Counted from the stretch's first letter, positions 7,327 through 17,207 are shown. The stretch is DNA of 64,000 bases from Streptomyces humicola (GCF_024436035.1 NZ_JANFNG010000011.1:62001-126000); one strand, 5' to 3'. Notes: generated by a model not told the origin, from the sequence alone. Numbers and translations: made by a program.

Positions 7327-8598
7327 TCAGACGCTGCGGAACGCCAGCACGACGTTGTGGCCGCCGAAGCCGAACGAGTTGTTCAGCGCGGCGATCGTGC
7401 CCTCCGGCAGTGCGCGCGCCTCGCCGCGCACCACGTCGGCCTCCACCTCGGGGTCGAAGTTCTCGATGTTGATCGTCGGCGGGGCGATCCGGTTGTGCAG
7501 CGCGAGGACGGTCGCGACCGTCTCCACACCGCCGGCGCCGCCCAGCAGGTGACCGGTCATCGACTTGGTGGCGGAGACCGCCATGTGGTCGACGTCGTCG
7601 CCGAACACGCCGCGCAGCGCCTTGATCTCGGCGACATCCCCCTGCGGGGTGGAGGTCGCGTGGGCGTTGACGTGCGCGATCTCGGCCGGCTTGAGGTCCG
7701 AGCCCTCCATGAGATTGGTGAGCGCGCTGGAGATGCCGCGGCCGTTCGGCTCCGGCTGCGCGATGTGATGCGCGTCGGCGGAGACGCCCTGGCCGACCGC
7801 CTCGCAGTACACGCGGGCGCCGCGCCTGGCGGCGTGCTCCGCGGACTCCAGCACGACGATGCCCGCGCCCTCGCCGAGCACGAAGCCGTCCCGCGCGACG
7901 TCGTACGGGCGCGAAGCGCCCTGCGGGTCGTCGTTGTTCTTCGACATCGCCATCATGTTGCCGAAGGCGACGATCGGCAGCGGATGGATCGCCGCCTCCG
8001 TGCCGCCCGCCACCACGATGTCGGCGCGCCCGGTACGGATCATCTGGATGGCGTAGCCGATCGCCTCGGCGCCGGAGGCGCAGGCGCTGACCGGGGTGTG
8101 CACACCGGCCCGCGCGTTCAGCTCGATGCCCACGTTCGCGGCCGGGCTGTTCGGCATCAGCATCGGCACGGTGTGCGGGGAGACCCGCCGCACGCCCTGT
8201 TCCTTGAGCACGTCGTACTGGCCGAGCAGCGTCGTCACACCGCCGATGCCGGAGGCGACGACGGCACCCAGCCGGTCGGGGTCCACAGCCGCGCCGTCAC
8301 CCGGCTCGCCCGCCCTGCCGGTGAGCCCCGCGTCCGCCCACGCCTCGCGCGCCGCGATCAGCGCGAACTGCGCGGAACGGTCGAGCCTGCGGGCCTGCGG
8401 ACGCGGAATCACCTCGGTCGGTTCGACGGCGATCTCCGCCGCGATCCGCACGGGCAGTTCGGCGGCCCAGTCCTGCTGTAGGAGGTGGACGCCGGACCGT
8501 CCGGCGACCAGGCCCTCCCAGGTCGAAGCGCTGTCGCCACCCAGCGGTGTGGTTGCGCCGATACCGGTGACGACCACGGTGCGATTGGTCGCGTTCAC
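7327..8598 (-). CDS. fabF: 3-oxoacyl-[acyl-carrier-protein] synthase II
   Basis: A 423-residue KASII condensing enzyme that elongates acyl-ACP with malonyl-ACP in type II fatty acid synthesis. The catalytic triad is visible: Cys in VSACASGAEA, His in NAHATSTPQGD, and His in SMTGHLLGGAGG. A GFGGHN motif lies near the C-terminus. GTG 8598 (VNATNRTVVVTGIGATTPLGG) is chosen because homologs begin just before the first beta strand; the longer frame to 8646 adds unlikely residues. It is the last gene of the fabD-fabH-acpP-fabF set, 112 bp after acpP. Confidence 0.95.
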   Translation of the reverse strand: MNATNRTVVVTGIGATTPLGGDSASTWEGLVAGRSGVHLLQQDWAAELPVRIAAEIAVEPTEVIPRPQARRLDRSAQFALIAAREAWADAGLTGRAGEPGDGAAVDPDRLGAVVASGIGGVTTLLGQYDVLKEQGVRRVSPHTVPMLMPNSPAANVGIELNARAGVHTPVSACASGAEAIGYAIQMIRTGRADIVVAGGTEAAIHPLPIVAFGNMMAMSKNNDDPQGASRPYDVARDGFVLGEGAGIVVLESAEHAARRGARVYCEAVGQGVSADAHHIAQPEPNGRGISSALTNLMEGSDLKPAEIAHVNAHATSTPQGDVAEIKALRGVFGDDVDHMAVSATKSMTGHLLGGAGGVETVATVLALHNRIAPPTINIENFDPEVEADVVRGEARALPEGTIAALNNSFGFGGHNVVLAFRSV

Positions 8599-8710
8599 AG
8601 GAATTCTTGTCTCCACGTCTCGAGGGTGAAGGCGGCGCGGGTGCACTCGCCCCTGAGGGGGCGGCGACAGACGCGTCGACCCGGTACTGCCGATGAGGAC
8701 CCTGAAGTCC

Positions 8711-8959
8711 TCAGGCCTGGTGCTTGAGGATGTAGTCGGTGGCGTCGCCGACGGTCTTGAGGTTCTTGACGTCGTCGTCCGGGATCTTCACGCCGAAGCG
8801 CTCCTCGGCGGCGACGACGACCTCGACCATGGAGAGCGAGTCGACGTCCAGGTCGTCGGTGAACGACTTGTCGAGCTGCACGTCCTCGGTCGGGATCCCG
8901 GCGATCTCGTTGACGATGTCGGCGAGACCTTCGAGGATCTCTTCCTGCGTGGCGGCCAT
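8711..8959 (-). CDS. acpP: Acyl carrier protein
   Basis: An 82-residue acidic protein, MAATQEEILEGLADIVNEIA at the start, with the phosphopantetheine attachment Ser in DVDSLSMVEV (near residue 42). It carries growing acyl chains between the fatty acid synthase enzymes. Length and acidity are normal for the family. It lies between fabH and fabF on the same strand, the standard streptomycete order, which supports the primary-metabolism ACP rather than a polyketide carrier. Confidence 0.96.
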   Translation of the reverse strand: MAATQEEILEGLADIVNEIAGIPTEDVQLDKSFTDDLDVDSLSMVEVVVAAEERFGVKIPDDDVKNLKTVGDATDYILKHQA

Positions 8960-9044
8960 TGCGGCGCTCCTTCGGTGTTGTGTCGCTGTTTTGCGGTGGT
9001 GGTCGTGCGGCTCGCGGGAGTGCGGGCCGCCGCGGGGATCTTGC

Positions 9045-10079
9045 TTAGGGGAGGGTAACGACAGCGGCTGCGAAGACGAGACCCGCCCCGAAGCCGATGA
9101 CGAGCGCGGTGTCGCCGCTCTTCGCCTGGCCCGTCGCCAGCAGCCGTTCCATGGCGAGCGGGATGGAGGCGGCGGAGGTGTTGCCGGTGGTCTCGATGTC
9201 GCGGGCGACGGCCACGTGCTCGGGCAGCTTGAGCGCCTTGATCATCGCGTCGATGATCCGCATGTTGGCCTGGTGCGGGATGAACACGTCCAGCTCGTCC
9301 GCGGTCACCCCGGCGGCGTCCAGAGCCTCCTGGGCCACCTTGGCCATCTCGTAGACCGCCCAGCGGAAGACCGTCTGGCCCTCCTGGCGCAGCGCCGGGA
9401 ACTTCAGCCGCCCGTCCTCGCCGAGCGGGAGCTGGTCGAGGTCGCCGATCTTGAAACGGTCCCACGGCACGGTCTGAGAGATCACATCGGCCTTGTCGCC
9501 CTCGGAACCCCAGATCGTCGGGCCGATCTCGGGCACGTCGGACGGGCCGAGCACCACGGCGCCTGCGCCGTCGCCGAAGAGGAACGCGGTCGAACGGTCG
9601 GTCAGATCGGTCATGTCCGAGAGCCGCTCGACGCCGATGACGAGGGCGTACTCCGCGCTGCCCTCGACGATCAGGCCCTTGCCGATGGTCAGCCCGTAGA
9701 CGAAGCCCGCGCAGGCGGCCGAGATGTCGAACGCCGCCGGCCTGCCCGCGCCCAGCCGGTGGGCGATCTCGGTGGCGATGGAGGGTGTCTGCTTGAAGTG
9801 CGAGACCGTCGAGATGATGACCGCGCCGATCTGGTCGGCGTTGATGCCGGCGTCGGCGATGGCCTTGCCGGCCGCGGCCAGGGACATCTCGGCGACGGTC
9901 TCCTCAGGACCGGCCCAGTGCCGGGTGGCGATGCCGGAGCGGCTGCGGATCCACTCGTCGGAGGAGTCGATGTGCTGGAGGATCTCCTCGTTCGGAACCA
10001 CGCGGGAGGGACGGTACCCACCGACGCCGAGGATCCGGGCGTAGGGCGCGCCCTTGCTCGGCTTGATCTTCGCGGTCAT
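9045..10079 (-). CDS. fabH: 3-oxoacyl-[acyl-carrier-protein] synthase III
   Basis: A 344-residue KASIII that starts fatty acid synthesis by condensing an acyl-CoA primer with malonyl-ACP; in streptomycetes it accepts branched primers. The catalytic residues are Cys in DISAACAGFVYG, His in IPHQANMRI, and Asn in TTGNTSAASIP. ATG 10079 (MTAKIKPSKGAPYARILGVG) gives the usual length; the frame continues upstream to 10364 but overlaps fabD. It lies 101 bp after fabD and 85 bp before acpP. Confidence 0.95.
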   Translation of the reverse strand: MTAKIKPSKGAPYARILGVGGYRPSRVVPNEEILQHIDSSDEWIRSRSGIATRHWAGPEETVAEMSLAAAGKAIADAGINADQIGAVIISTVSHFKQTPSIATEIAHRLGAGRPAAFDISAACAGFVYGLTIGKGLIVEGSAEYALVIGVERLSDMTDLTDRSTAFLFGDGAGAVVLGPSDVPEIGPTIWGSEGDKADVISQTVPWDRFKIGDLDQLPLGEDGRLKFPALRQEGQTVFRWAVYEMAKVAQEALDAAGVTADELDVFIPHQANMRIIDAMIKALKLPEHVAVARDIETTGNTSAASIPLAMERLLATGQAKSGDTALVIGFGAGLVFAAAVVTLP

Positions 10080-10180
10080 GCTCTGGGGCTCCTCGTTGTA
10101 GGCCGCTCGTTGTCTGCCGCTCGCTGTTTGGCCGTTGTGTCGAGTATGTCGCCTCTGTCGCCGTTTGCCGCCATGGCGGG

Positions 10181-11113
10181 CTATGCGGCCGCGTGCTCGG
10201 CGACGATCGCGCGGGCCGCGGCGATGTCGTCCGGCGTCTTCAGCGCCACCGTACGCACGCCCGGCAGCGCCCGCTTGGCGAGGCCCACCAGGGTGCCCGC
10301 CGGGGCCACCTCGATGAGCGCGGTGACGCCGAGCTCCTTGAACGTCTCCATGCACAGGTCCCAACGGATGGAGTTGGACACCTGGTTGACCAGGCGCTGC
10401 ACGATCTCCGCACCGGACCCGACCACCTTGCCGTCGGCATTGGAGACGTACGGGGTCCGCGGGTCGCGCACCGTCATGCCCGGCACCAGCGCCTCGAGGG
10501 TGGCGACCGCCGGGGCCATGTGGTGCGTGTGGAACGCGCCTGCCACCTTCAGCGGGATCACCCGGGCCTTCTCCGGCTTGTCGGCGGCGAGTGCGTCCAA
10601 CTGCTCCTTGGTCCCGGCCGCCACGATCTGGCCCGCGCCGTTCATGTTCGCCGGCGTCAGGCCCAGCGACTGCAGCTTGGCGACCACGTCCTGCGGATCC
10701 CCGCCGAGCACTGCCGACATGCCGGTCTCGGTGACGGCGGCGGCCTGCGCCATCGCCTCACCGCGCTTGCGGACCAGGGCCATCGCCGTCTCCGGGCTGA
10801 GCACACCGGCCCAGGCGGCCGCAGCGAGTTCACCGACGCTGTGCCCGGCGACGGCGCCAACGGCGCTGTGTGCCTCCTCGGGCCGCTCGAAGAGCGAGGA
10901 CGCGGTGACGAGGGCGGACGCCACCAGCAGTGGCTGGGCGACGGCGGTGTCGCGGATCTCCTCCGCGCCGGCCTTCGTTCCGTAGTGGACGAGGTCGAGG
11001 CCGGCCACGGCGGACCACCACGTCAACCGGTCGGCGACGCCGGGCAGATCAAGCCACGGGTTGAGGAAGCCAGGCGTTTGGGCACCCTGGCCGGGAGCGA
11101 CGAGTACGAGCAC
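10181..11113 (-). CDS. fabD: Malonyl CoA-acyl carrier protein transacylase
   Basis: A 310-residue acyltransferase that moves malonyl from CoA to ACP. It shows LVLVAPGQGAQTPGFL at the start, the nucleophile in AGHSVGELAAAAW (Ser of GHSVG, near residue 92), and the later GAFHTHHMAPA holding the catalytic His. GTG 11113 is chosen because homologs begin at VLVLVAPGQG; the longer frame would overlap fasR. It is the first gene of the fab operon, 95 bp after fasR, with a candidate operator in the gap. Confidence 0.95.
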   Translation of the reverse strand: MLVLVAPGQGAQTPGFLNPWLDLPGVADRLTWWSAVAGLDLVHYGTKAGAEEIRDTAVAQPLLVASALVTASSLFERPEEAHSAVGAVAGHSVGELAAAAWAGVLSPETAMALVRKRGEAMAQAAAVTETGMSAVLGGDPQDVVAKLQSLGLTPANMNGAGQIVAAGTKEQLDALAADKPEKARVIPLKVAGAFHTHHMAPAVATLEALVPGMTVRDPRTPYVSNADGKVVGSGAEIVQRLVNQVSNSIRWDLCMETFKELGVTALIEVAPAGTLVGLAKRALPGVRTVALKTPDDIAAARAIVAEHAAA

Positions 11114-11180
11114 CTTCCAACTCTCTCTCGCGTCGGGTGATCCCCGCGGGTGAGGACAGGGACCAAGAACTGTCAGGCGA

Positions 11181-11199
11181 TTTGTTGGTGTCCCACAAA
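11181..11199. promoter_or_regulatory. Dyad upstream of fabD, candidate FasR operator
   Basis: TTTGTTGG at 11181-11188 and CCCACAAA at 11192-11199 form a 7-of-8 inverted repeat with a 3-bp centre. It lies 68 bp before fabD and just past the fasR stop. FasR is known to activate the fab operon in Streptomyces from this gap; that this dyad is its site is inference. Confidence 0.45.
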
Positions 11200-11208
11200 G
11201 ACGTACTG

Positions 11209-12429
11209 CTACTGATCCGTTGCCGACAGTCGGCCGAGGATCAGCGCAATGCGCAGCGTAAAGGCGGAGCGGACATCGGACGGCGACCAACCGGTGACGT
11301 CCGTCACACGTCGGAGCCGGTAGCGGACGGTATTGGGGTGAACGAACAACATCCGGGCGGCCCCTTCGAGTGAGGAGGCCTGCTCCAGGTAGACGCTCAG
11401 CGTCTCCAGCAGTGCGGAGCCCGCCTCCTCCAGCGGTCTGTAGATCTCCTCCACCAACTGCTCACGCGCCGCAGGATCGCCCGCCATCGCGCGCTCCGGC
11501 AGGAGATCGTCTGCGAGCACCGGTCTGGGCGCGTCCGGCCAGGCCGCGCAGGCCTTCAGACCGGCGGCCGCCGCCTGCGCCGAGCGGGACGCGGCGAGCA
11601 GGTCGCCGACGACGGGACCGGCGACGACGGGACCCGGGGCGAACGGCCCGATGAGGTCCTTCGCGGTGCGGATCGGGTCGAGCGCCTCCCTGTGACTGCC
11701 GGCCACCACGACCAGCCGGTCGCCGAAGACGCCGGTGAGCACCTGGAGCTTGGCGTGGCGCGCGGCCCGCCGGATCGCCTCGACCGTCAGCTCGCTGTCC
11801 CCGTCCGGTGCGGTGCCGAGAACGACGACCACCCGGTCGGGAGAGTTCCAGCCGAGCGCCGCCGCCCGGGAGAGCACGCCCTCGTCCGCCTCGCCGGAGA
11901 GCACGGCGTTGACCACCAGCGACTCCAGCCGGGCGTCCCACGCACCGCGCGCCTCCGCGGCCTGCGCGTACACCTGGGCGGTGGCGAAGGCGATCTCCCG
12001 CGCGTAGACGAGCAGCGCCTCGCGCAGGATCGCCTCGTCACCGGGGGCCGCGACCTCGTCGATCGCCGACTCCACGACCTCGATCGTGGTGCGCACCATC
12101 TCGACGGTCTGCCGCAACGAGATCGCCCGGGTGAGCTCGCGCGGCGCCGTGCCGAAGACGTCCGTGCTGATCGCCTGCGGCGCCTCGGGGTGCCGGAACC
12201 ACTCGGTGAACGCCGCGATGCCCGCCTGGGCGACCAGCCCGATCCACGAGCGATTCTCCGGAGGCATGGCGCGATACCACGGCAACTGCTCGTCCATGCG
12301 CGCGATGGCCGCCGCCGAGAGCCGTCCTGAGGCCTTCTCCAGGCGGCGCAGAGTCGCGCTGTGCGGATGATCGCTGCGCTTGGGTTGTGAGTGATGCGTC
12401 GGCTCGGGCACGGGACAAGCCTGCCTCAT
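11209..12429 (-). CDS. fasR: PucR-type activator of fatty acid synthesis
   Basis: A 406-residue regulator. The C-terminal helix-turn-helix reads SLEGAARMLFVHPNTVRYRLRR (split here: SLEGAARMLF and VHPNTVRYRLRR), the PucR/CdaR-type domain, followed by VTGWSPSDVRSAFTLRIALILGR. The N-terminal and central parts are ligand/dimer regions without recognisable catalytic motifs. Position directly before fabD on the same strand is that of Streptomyces FasR, which activates the fab operon. The start is ATG 12429 or GTG 12411; homologs begin near the latter (VPEPTHHSQPKRS). Confidence 0.9.
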   Translation of the reverse strand: MRQACPVPEPTHHSQPKRSDHPHSATLRRLEKASGRLSAAAIARMDEQLPWYRAMPPENRSWIGLVAQAGIAAFTEWFRHPEAPQAISTDVFGTAPRELTRAISLRQTVEMVRTTIEVVESAIDEVAAPGDEAILREALLVYAREIAFATAQVYAQAAEARGAWDARLESLVVNAVLSGEADEGVLSRAAALGWNSPDRVVVVLGTAPDGDSELTVEAIRRAARHAKLQVLTGVFGDRLVVVAGSHREALDPIRTAKDLIGPFAPGPVVAGPVVGDLLAASRSAQAAAAGLKACAAWPDAPRPVLADDLLPERAMAGDPAAREQLVEEIYRPLEEAGSALLETLSVYLEQASSLEGAARMLFVHPNTVRYRLRRVTDVTGWSPSDVRSAFTLRIALILGRLSATDQ

Positions 12430-12498
12430 CCGCCCCCGTCGGCGGCTACGGGGTGTGGGTGTCGGTACTGCCTTCTATCGTGGTCCCATGGTGAGGGC

Positions 12499-13161
12499 AT
12501 GATCGATGTACGGCGGGCCGGGGAACGCTACCGCGGCGGAGAGCCGTCGGCGGGGATCGAGACGTGGCATGCGTTCTCCTTCGGCGCGCACTATGACCCG
12601 GCCAATGTGGGGTTCGGGCTGCTGAGCGCCTGCAACGAGGAACACCTCGCGCCCGGCGCGGGCTTCGCCGAGCATCCGCACCGCGACGTCGAGATCGTCA
12701 CCTGGGTCGTCGAGGGCGTGCTCGAACACCGGGACTCGGCCGGGCATTCGGGGCTCGTGCGCTCCGGGCAGGCGCAGCGGCTCAGCGCCGGCTCCGGGGT
12801 GCGGCACACCGAGCGCAACGCGGGGGAGGGGCCGCTGCGCTTCGTCCAGACGTGGCTGCACCCGCAGGCACCCGGCGGGGAGCCCCGGTACGAGACGGTT
12901 CCCGAGCCCGTGTCCGTAGCCCCCCTGGGGCAGCCGGAGGCGACGCTGCACATCGGGCACTCGGCGATGCGGCTGCCTGAGGCGGAGTACGTGTATGTGC
13001 ACGTGGTGCGCGGCGGCGTACGGCTGGGCGGCGAGACGCTGAGGGTGGGGGACGCCGTGCGGATCCGGGGCGAGCAGCGGCTGGTCGCTGAGCCGGCCGA
13101 GGGCAGTGGGCCCGTCGAATACCTGGTGTGGGAGATGCGCGGCGCGCCCGCCTACGGCTAG
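12499..13161 (+). CDS. Pirin family protein
   Basis: A 220-residue bicupin. The N-terminal metal site is visible in AEHPHRDVEIVTWVVEGVLEH and GVRHTER, giving the His/His/His/Glu pattern of pirins. The C-terminal cupin is shorter and lacks those ligands. Some pirins are quercetin 2,3-dioxygenases or redox sensors; the function here is not decided by sequence. ATG 12499 starts MIDVRRAGERYRGGEPSAGI. The gene is divergent from fasR with a 69-bp gap. Confidence 0.9.
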   Translation: MIDVRRAGERYRGGEPSAGIETWHAFSFGAHYDPANVGFGLLSACNEEHLAPGAGFAEHPHRDVEIVTWVVEGVLEHRDSAGHSGLVRSGQAQRLSAGSGVRHTERNAGEGPLRFVQTWLHPQAPGGEPRYETVPEPVSVAPLGQPEATLHIGHSAMRLPEAEYVYVHVVRGGVRLGGETLRVGDAVRIRGEQRLVAEPAEGSGPVEYLVWEMRGAPAYG

Positions 13162-13184
13162 CGCACTCGGCCGGCTGTACTCGG

Positions 13185-14000
13185 TCAGGCGCGGAGCTCG
13201 GCGAGTACGGCGTCGGTGAACTGCGGCCACAGCGGCAGTGCCCACTCGCCGAAGTCCCGGTCGGTGAGCGCGACGCAGGCCGCCCGCGCCTCCGGGTCGA
13301 CCCACAGGAAGGTGCCCGACTGCCCGAAGTGGCCGAAGGTGCGCGGCGAGGACGAACTGCCCGTCCAGTGCGGCGACTTGGCGTCACGGATCTCGAATCC
13401 GAGCCCCCAGTCGTTGGGGTTCTGCAGACCGTAGCCGGGAAGGACGCCCTTCAGGCCCGGGAAGGCGACGGACGTGGCCTCGGCGTGCGTCTGAGGAGCG
13501 AGCAGCCGGGGAGCGAGCAGTTCGGTGGCGAAGCGCAGAAGGTCGTCGACGGTTGAGACACCGTCCGCTGCCGGCGAGCCGTCGAGCGTGGTCGCGGACA
13601 TGCCAAGCGGCTCGAGCACGGCCTCGCGCAGATACTCGGCGAAGGGAATCTCGGTCGCCTTGGCGACGTGGTCGGCGAGCGCCTCGAAGCCGGCGTTGGA
13701 ATACAGCCGCCGACTGCCCGGCGCGGCCTGCACACGCGGTTCGTCGAAGGCCAGGCCCGAGGCGTGGGCGAGCAGATGCCGCACCGTCGAGCCGGAGGGG
13801 CCCGCCGGCTCGTCCAGCTCCACCGCGCCCTCCTCGACGGCGACGAGCACCGCGTAGGCGGCGAGCGGTTTGGTGACGGAGGCGAGCGGGAATCGCTGCC
13901 CGGTCGGGCCGTACGATCCGGCGAGCGTGCCATCCGCCCGCACCACGCCCGCCGCGGCCGTCGGCACCGGCCAGTTCTCGATCAACCGCACAGACTCCAT
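13185..14000 (-). CDS. Serine hydrolase of the beta-lactamase/class C family
   Basis: A 271-residue protein with the SxxK motif in PLASVTKPLAAYA (near residue 47), the YxN motif in RRLYSNAGFEALADH, and a late HFGQSGTFLWVDP in place of the KTG box. These fit class C-type beta-lactamases, esterases and DD-peptidases. There is no signal peptide, so it is probably a cytoplasmic esterase-like hydrolase rather than an antibiotic-resistance enzyme. ATG 14000 (MESVRLIENWPVP) gives the family start. It ends 24 bp from the convergent pirin gene. Confidence 0.87.
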   Translation of the reverse strand: MESVRLIENWPVPTAAAGVVRADGTLAGSYGPTGQRFPLASVTKPLAAYAVLVAVEEGAVELDEPAGPSGSTVRHLLAHASGLAFDEPRVQAAPGSRRLYSNAGFEALADHVAKATEIPFAEYLREAVLEPLGMSATTLDGSPAADGVSTVDDLLRFATELLAPRLLAPQTHAEATSVAFPGLKGVLPGYGLQNPNDWGLGFEIRDAKSPHWTGSSSSPRTFGHFGQSGTFLWVDPEARAACVALTDRDFGEWALPLWPQFTDAVLAELRA

Positions 14001-14042
14001 GCCAGTGAGCCTAACGTGCGGCGAATACGCTGGTGGCTGCGC

Positions 14043-14073
14043 TTGCTTGGAGTGCACTCCAACTCTCTAGCGT
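14043..14073 (+). promoter_or_regulatory. MerR-type promoter with palindromic operator
   Basis: A perfect 16-bp palindrome TTGGAGTGCACTCCAA lies at 14047-14062. It sits inside a stretched promoter: -35 TTGCTT (14043-14048), -10 TAGCGT (14068-14073), spacer 19 bp. MerR activators work on promoters with 19-20-bp spacers, so the downstream MerR gene probably controls its own operon here. Confidence 0.75.
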
Positions 14074-14120
14074 TGAAGACACCGCGAGGACATCGGCGAG
14101 GGATCGGCCGGGAAGGCACT

Positions 14121-14219
14121 GTGAGCGACGCACGCGCGGCCACCGGGCCGCAGAGGATGACGAAAGCCGCACCTTCGCCGCGCGGGCGGAGAAGCGAACG
14201 AAAAGGGGACCCGTCATGA
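14121..14219 (+). CDS. Possible 32-residue leader ORF ahead of the MerR gene
   Basis: GTG 14121 is preceded by GGGAAGG at a good distance and opens 32 codons (starting MSDARAATGPQRMTKAAPSP) that end with TGA at 14217-14219. The stop overlaps the MerR ATG (14216) as ATGA, the arrangement of translational coupling. The peptide is basic and has no recognised domain. It could equally be a chance open frame in a long 5' leader. Confidence 0.3.
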   Translation: MSDARAATGPQRMTKAAPSPRGRRSERKGDPS

Positions 14220-14677
14220 CCGTGACGCAGGAGTCGAGCACCTTGCACGCGATCGGGCCCATGTGCGCGGACGGCACCCCATTCCCCCGGCCCGACGGCC
14301 AGGACAGGTACACCATCAGCGAGGTCGTCGCCCACACCGGGCTCAGCGCGCACACCTTGCGCTGGTACGAGCGCATCGGTCTGATGCCGCACATCGACCG
14401 CTCCCACACCGGCCAGCGCCGCTACTCCAACAAGGACCTGAGCTGGCTGGACCTCGTCAGCAAACTGCGTCTGACGGGCATGCCGGTCGCCGACATGGTG
14501 CGCTATGCCGAGCTGGTCAACGAGGGAGAGCACACCTACCCGGAACGGCTTGAGCTGCTCGTGGCGCACCGCGAGGACGTGCGCAAGCGCATCGCCGAGC
14601 TGCAGGACACCCTTGCGGTCCTCGATTACAAGATCGACGTGTACGCGGGCGCCCACCGGGCGCCGGAGAGGCACTGA
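14216..14677 (+). CDS. MerR family transcriptional regulator
   Basis: A 153-residue protein. The winged helix is at ~33-75 with YTISEVVAHTGLSAHTLRWY followed by ERIGLMPHIDRSHTGQRRYS. A dimerisation helix runs through RLELLVAHREDVRKRIAEL, and there is no large ligand domain. The N-terminal ~30 residues are an extra tail before the DNA-binding domain. It lies 6 bp before the aldo/keto reductase gene, so the two form an operon under a 19-bp-spacer promoter. This regulator/reductase pairing suggests a response to a carbonyl or redox-active compound; the inducer is unknown. Confidence 0.9.
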   Translation: MTVTQESSTLHAIGPMCADGTPFPRPDGQDRYTISEVVAHTGLSAHTLRWYERIGLMPHIDRSHTGQRRYSNKDLSWLDLVSKLRLTGMPVADMVRYAELVNEGEHTYPERLELLVAHREDVRKRIAELQDTLAVLDYKIDVYAGAHRAPERH

Positions 14678-14683
14678 CACAGC

Positions 14684-15706
<1,023 letters not shown>

Positions 15707-15734
15707 CCGGCACTACGGCGGGTGCGGCGCCGTC

Positions 15735-16997
15735 TCAGGCCGTCGCGCCCGCCGTGCAGTCGGGGCTGTCCGTCGCGCAGCGCACTGATCCGTACTCGCC
15801 CAGCGCTATCCGCGTGAAGTTCTTCAGGCTCTCGGTGCCCTCGGCGAAGTAGCCGGTGTGGTCCTGGGCCCCGGCGGCGGAGACGACCCGTGCGCCGAAT
15901 GACGGCGAGACCGGGTCCGTGCCGTGTCCCAGGCCGCCGACCTCCACATACGGCACGTCCTGGATCCAATCGGTCTCGTCCCGCGCCGCCCATACCCGGG
16001 CGTGGGTGCGCAGCGCGGCGACGTTGGAGGCGCGCATGCCCGGGCTGCCGGCGACGGTGATATCGGTGACCTTCTGCTGCGGCAGCCGCGCCGCGCCCAC
16101 GCCGCACAGCACGGAGCCATAGCTGTGGCAGAACAGCTGCACCTGGGTCTGCTGGGGCAGTGCCCGCACCATCTCGTTGAGCCGCACAGCGCCCGCCTCG
16201 GCGAGTTCGCCGGTCGAGGCGTCGAGCCCGACGCCCTGCGGGGTCGTGTAGTCGGCCCAGGCGATGACTGCGGTCTTCGCGCCGGGGTCCGCGGCGCGCT
16301 CCGAGTTGTAGAGGTCCTCGGCCATCCCCTCCGGCGCGGAGTACGGCTTGTCGGACTTCTCGTAGGTGAGGATGTCGGTGTCCACGCCGGGGACGACCAC
16401 GGCGGTGCGCCGGGCGGTCATCAGGTTGCCGAAGACCTCGGCGACCAGGCCGCGGCCGCTGGGGTCGAAGGCGAGGATCTGCCGCCCTGGTGCGCTCAGT
16501 GAGGCGTAGCGGTTGGCAAGCTGCTCCGAGAGCTGCTGACCGTCGGCGGTGAGGTCGGCTGCGTGGCTGTCCTTCTCTGCCTGCGCCTCGGCCCGGCCGA
16601 GCGCGATCCGGTTGGCCTCGTAGCGCAGCGGGATCGGGGCGCCGTTGAGGTTGCCCACCACGAGCGGGTACCGGTCGGCGAGGTGCTGGCGCTGGGCGTT
16701 GCTCAGCGAGGAGAAGAAGTGCGAGATGGCGGCCGCCCCCGCGTCCGGGTTGGGCAGCCGGTGTCCGGCGATCGAGCCGTGCAGCCACGCGGAGACCGCC
16801 GCGGCGCTCGGGTCCTCGGCGGCCTTCTGATGCCGCATGGCGCTCCAGCCACTGGTGGCCAGCAGGACGAAGACGACCATGACGGCCAGGGCGGCTCTGC
16901 CCGGTGAGGTCAGGTCCTGCGCGATGACACGCAGCCAGTACCAACCGAGGGACCGCGGGGAGGAGGGGGCGCCGATGCGCTCGTCGAAGACATTCAC
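15735..16997 (-). CDS. Membrane-anchored alpha/beta hydrolase (DUF1023-like)
   Basis: From GTG 16997 the protein has 420 residues: a short cytoplasmic stretch, one membrane anchor (AALAVMVVFVLLATSGW, ~residues 32-50), then an extracytoplasmic hydrolase. The nucleophile elbow is FCHSYGSVLCGVG, matching the GHSYG-type motif of the DUF1023 group; a late DHTGYF can supply the His. No substrate is known for the group. A longer start at ATG 17099 is possible but adds 34 residues with no family support. The gene is convergent with the aldo/keto reductase, 28 bp apart. Confidence 0.82.
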   Translation of the reverse strand: MNVFDERIGAPSSPRSLGWYWLRVIAQDLTSPGRAALAVMVVFVLLATSGWSAMRHQKAAEDPSAAAVSAWLHGSIAGHRLPNPDAGAAAISHFFSSLSNAQRQHLADRYPLVVGNLNGAPIPLRYEANRIALGRAEAQAEKDSHAADLTADGQQLSEQLANRYASLSAPGRQILAFDPSGRGLVAEVFGNLMTARRTAVVVPGVDTDILTYEKSDKPYSAPEGMAEDLYNSERAADPGAKTAVIAWADYTTPQGVGLDASTGELAEAGAVRLNEMVRALPQQTQVQLFCHSYGSVLCGVGAARLPQQKVTDITVAGSPGMRASNVAALRTHARVWAARDETDWIQDVPYVEVGGLGHGTDPVSPSFGARVVSAAGAQDHTGYFAEGTESLKNFTRIALGEYGSVRCATDSPDCTAGATA

Positions 16998-17152
16998 CGC
17001 GGGCCACCATAGGAGAATTTGGCGACTCCCCGTGAATGCCGTGACGCAGATCACGTCTGAATCGGCCGAAATCGCATTACTTTTGGTCAGAGCTGTCACT
17101 GACCGTACGTATGCGTGGTACTACGTGTGGTACTAGCCGCCGGCGTGAACGC

Positions 17153-17190
17153 CTCGGCCCCCGCCCCCGGCGAGGGGAACGGGGGCCGAG
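17153..17190. terminator. Hairpin terminator after aceE
   Basis: CTCGGCCCCCG at 17153-17163 pairs with CGGGGGCCGAG at 17180-17190, an 11-bp perfect stem with a 16-nt loop, just past the aceE stop (17208). Confidence 0.75.
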
Positions 17191-17207
17191 TAGCGCTCAG
17201 CGGTCGC

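Noticed and set aside
7327-10079. Polyketide synthase ketosynthases and ACP.
   Set aside because: The gene order fasR-fabD-fabH-acpP-fabF and the DSL motif context are those of primary fatty acid synthesis; no chain length factor is present.
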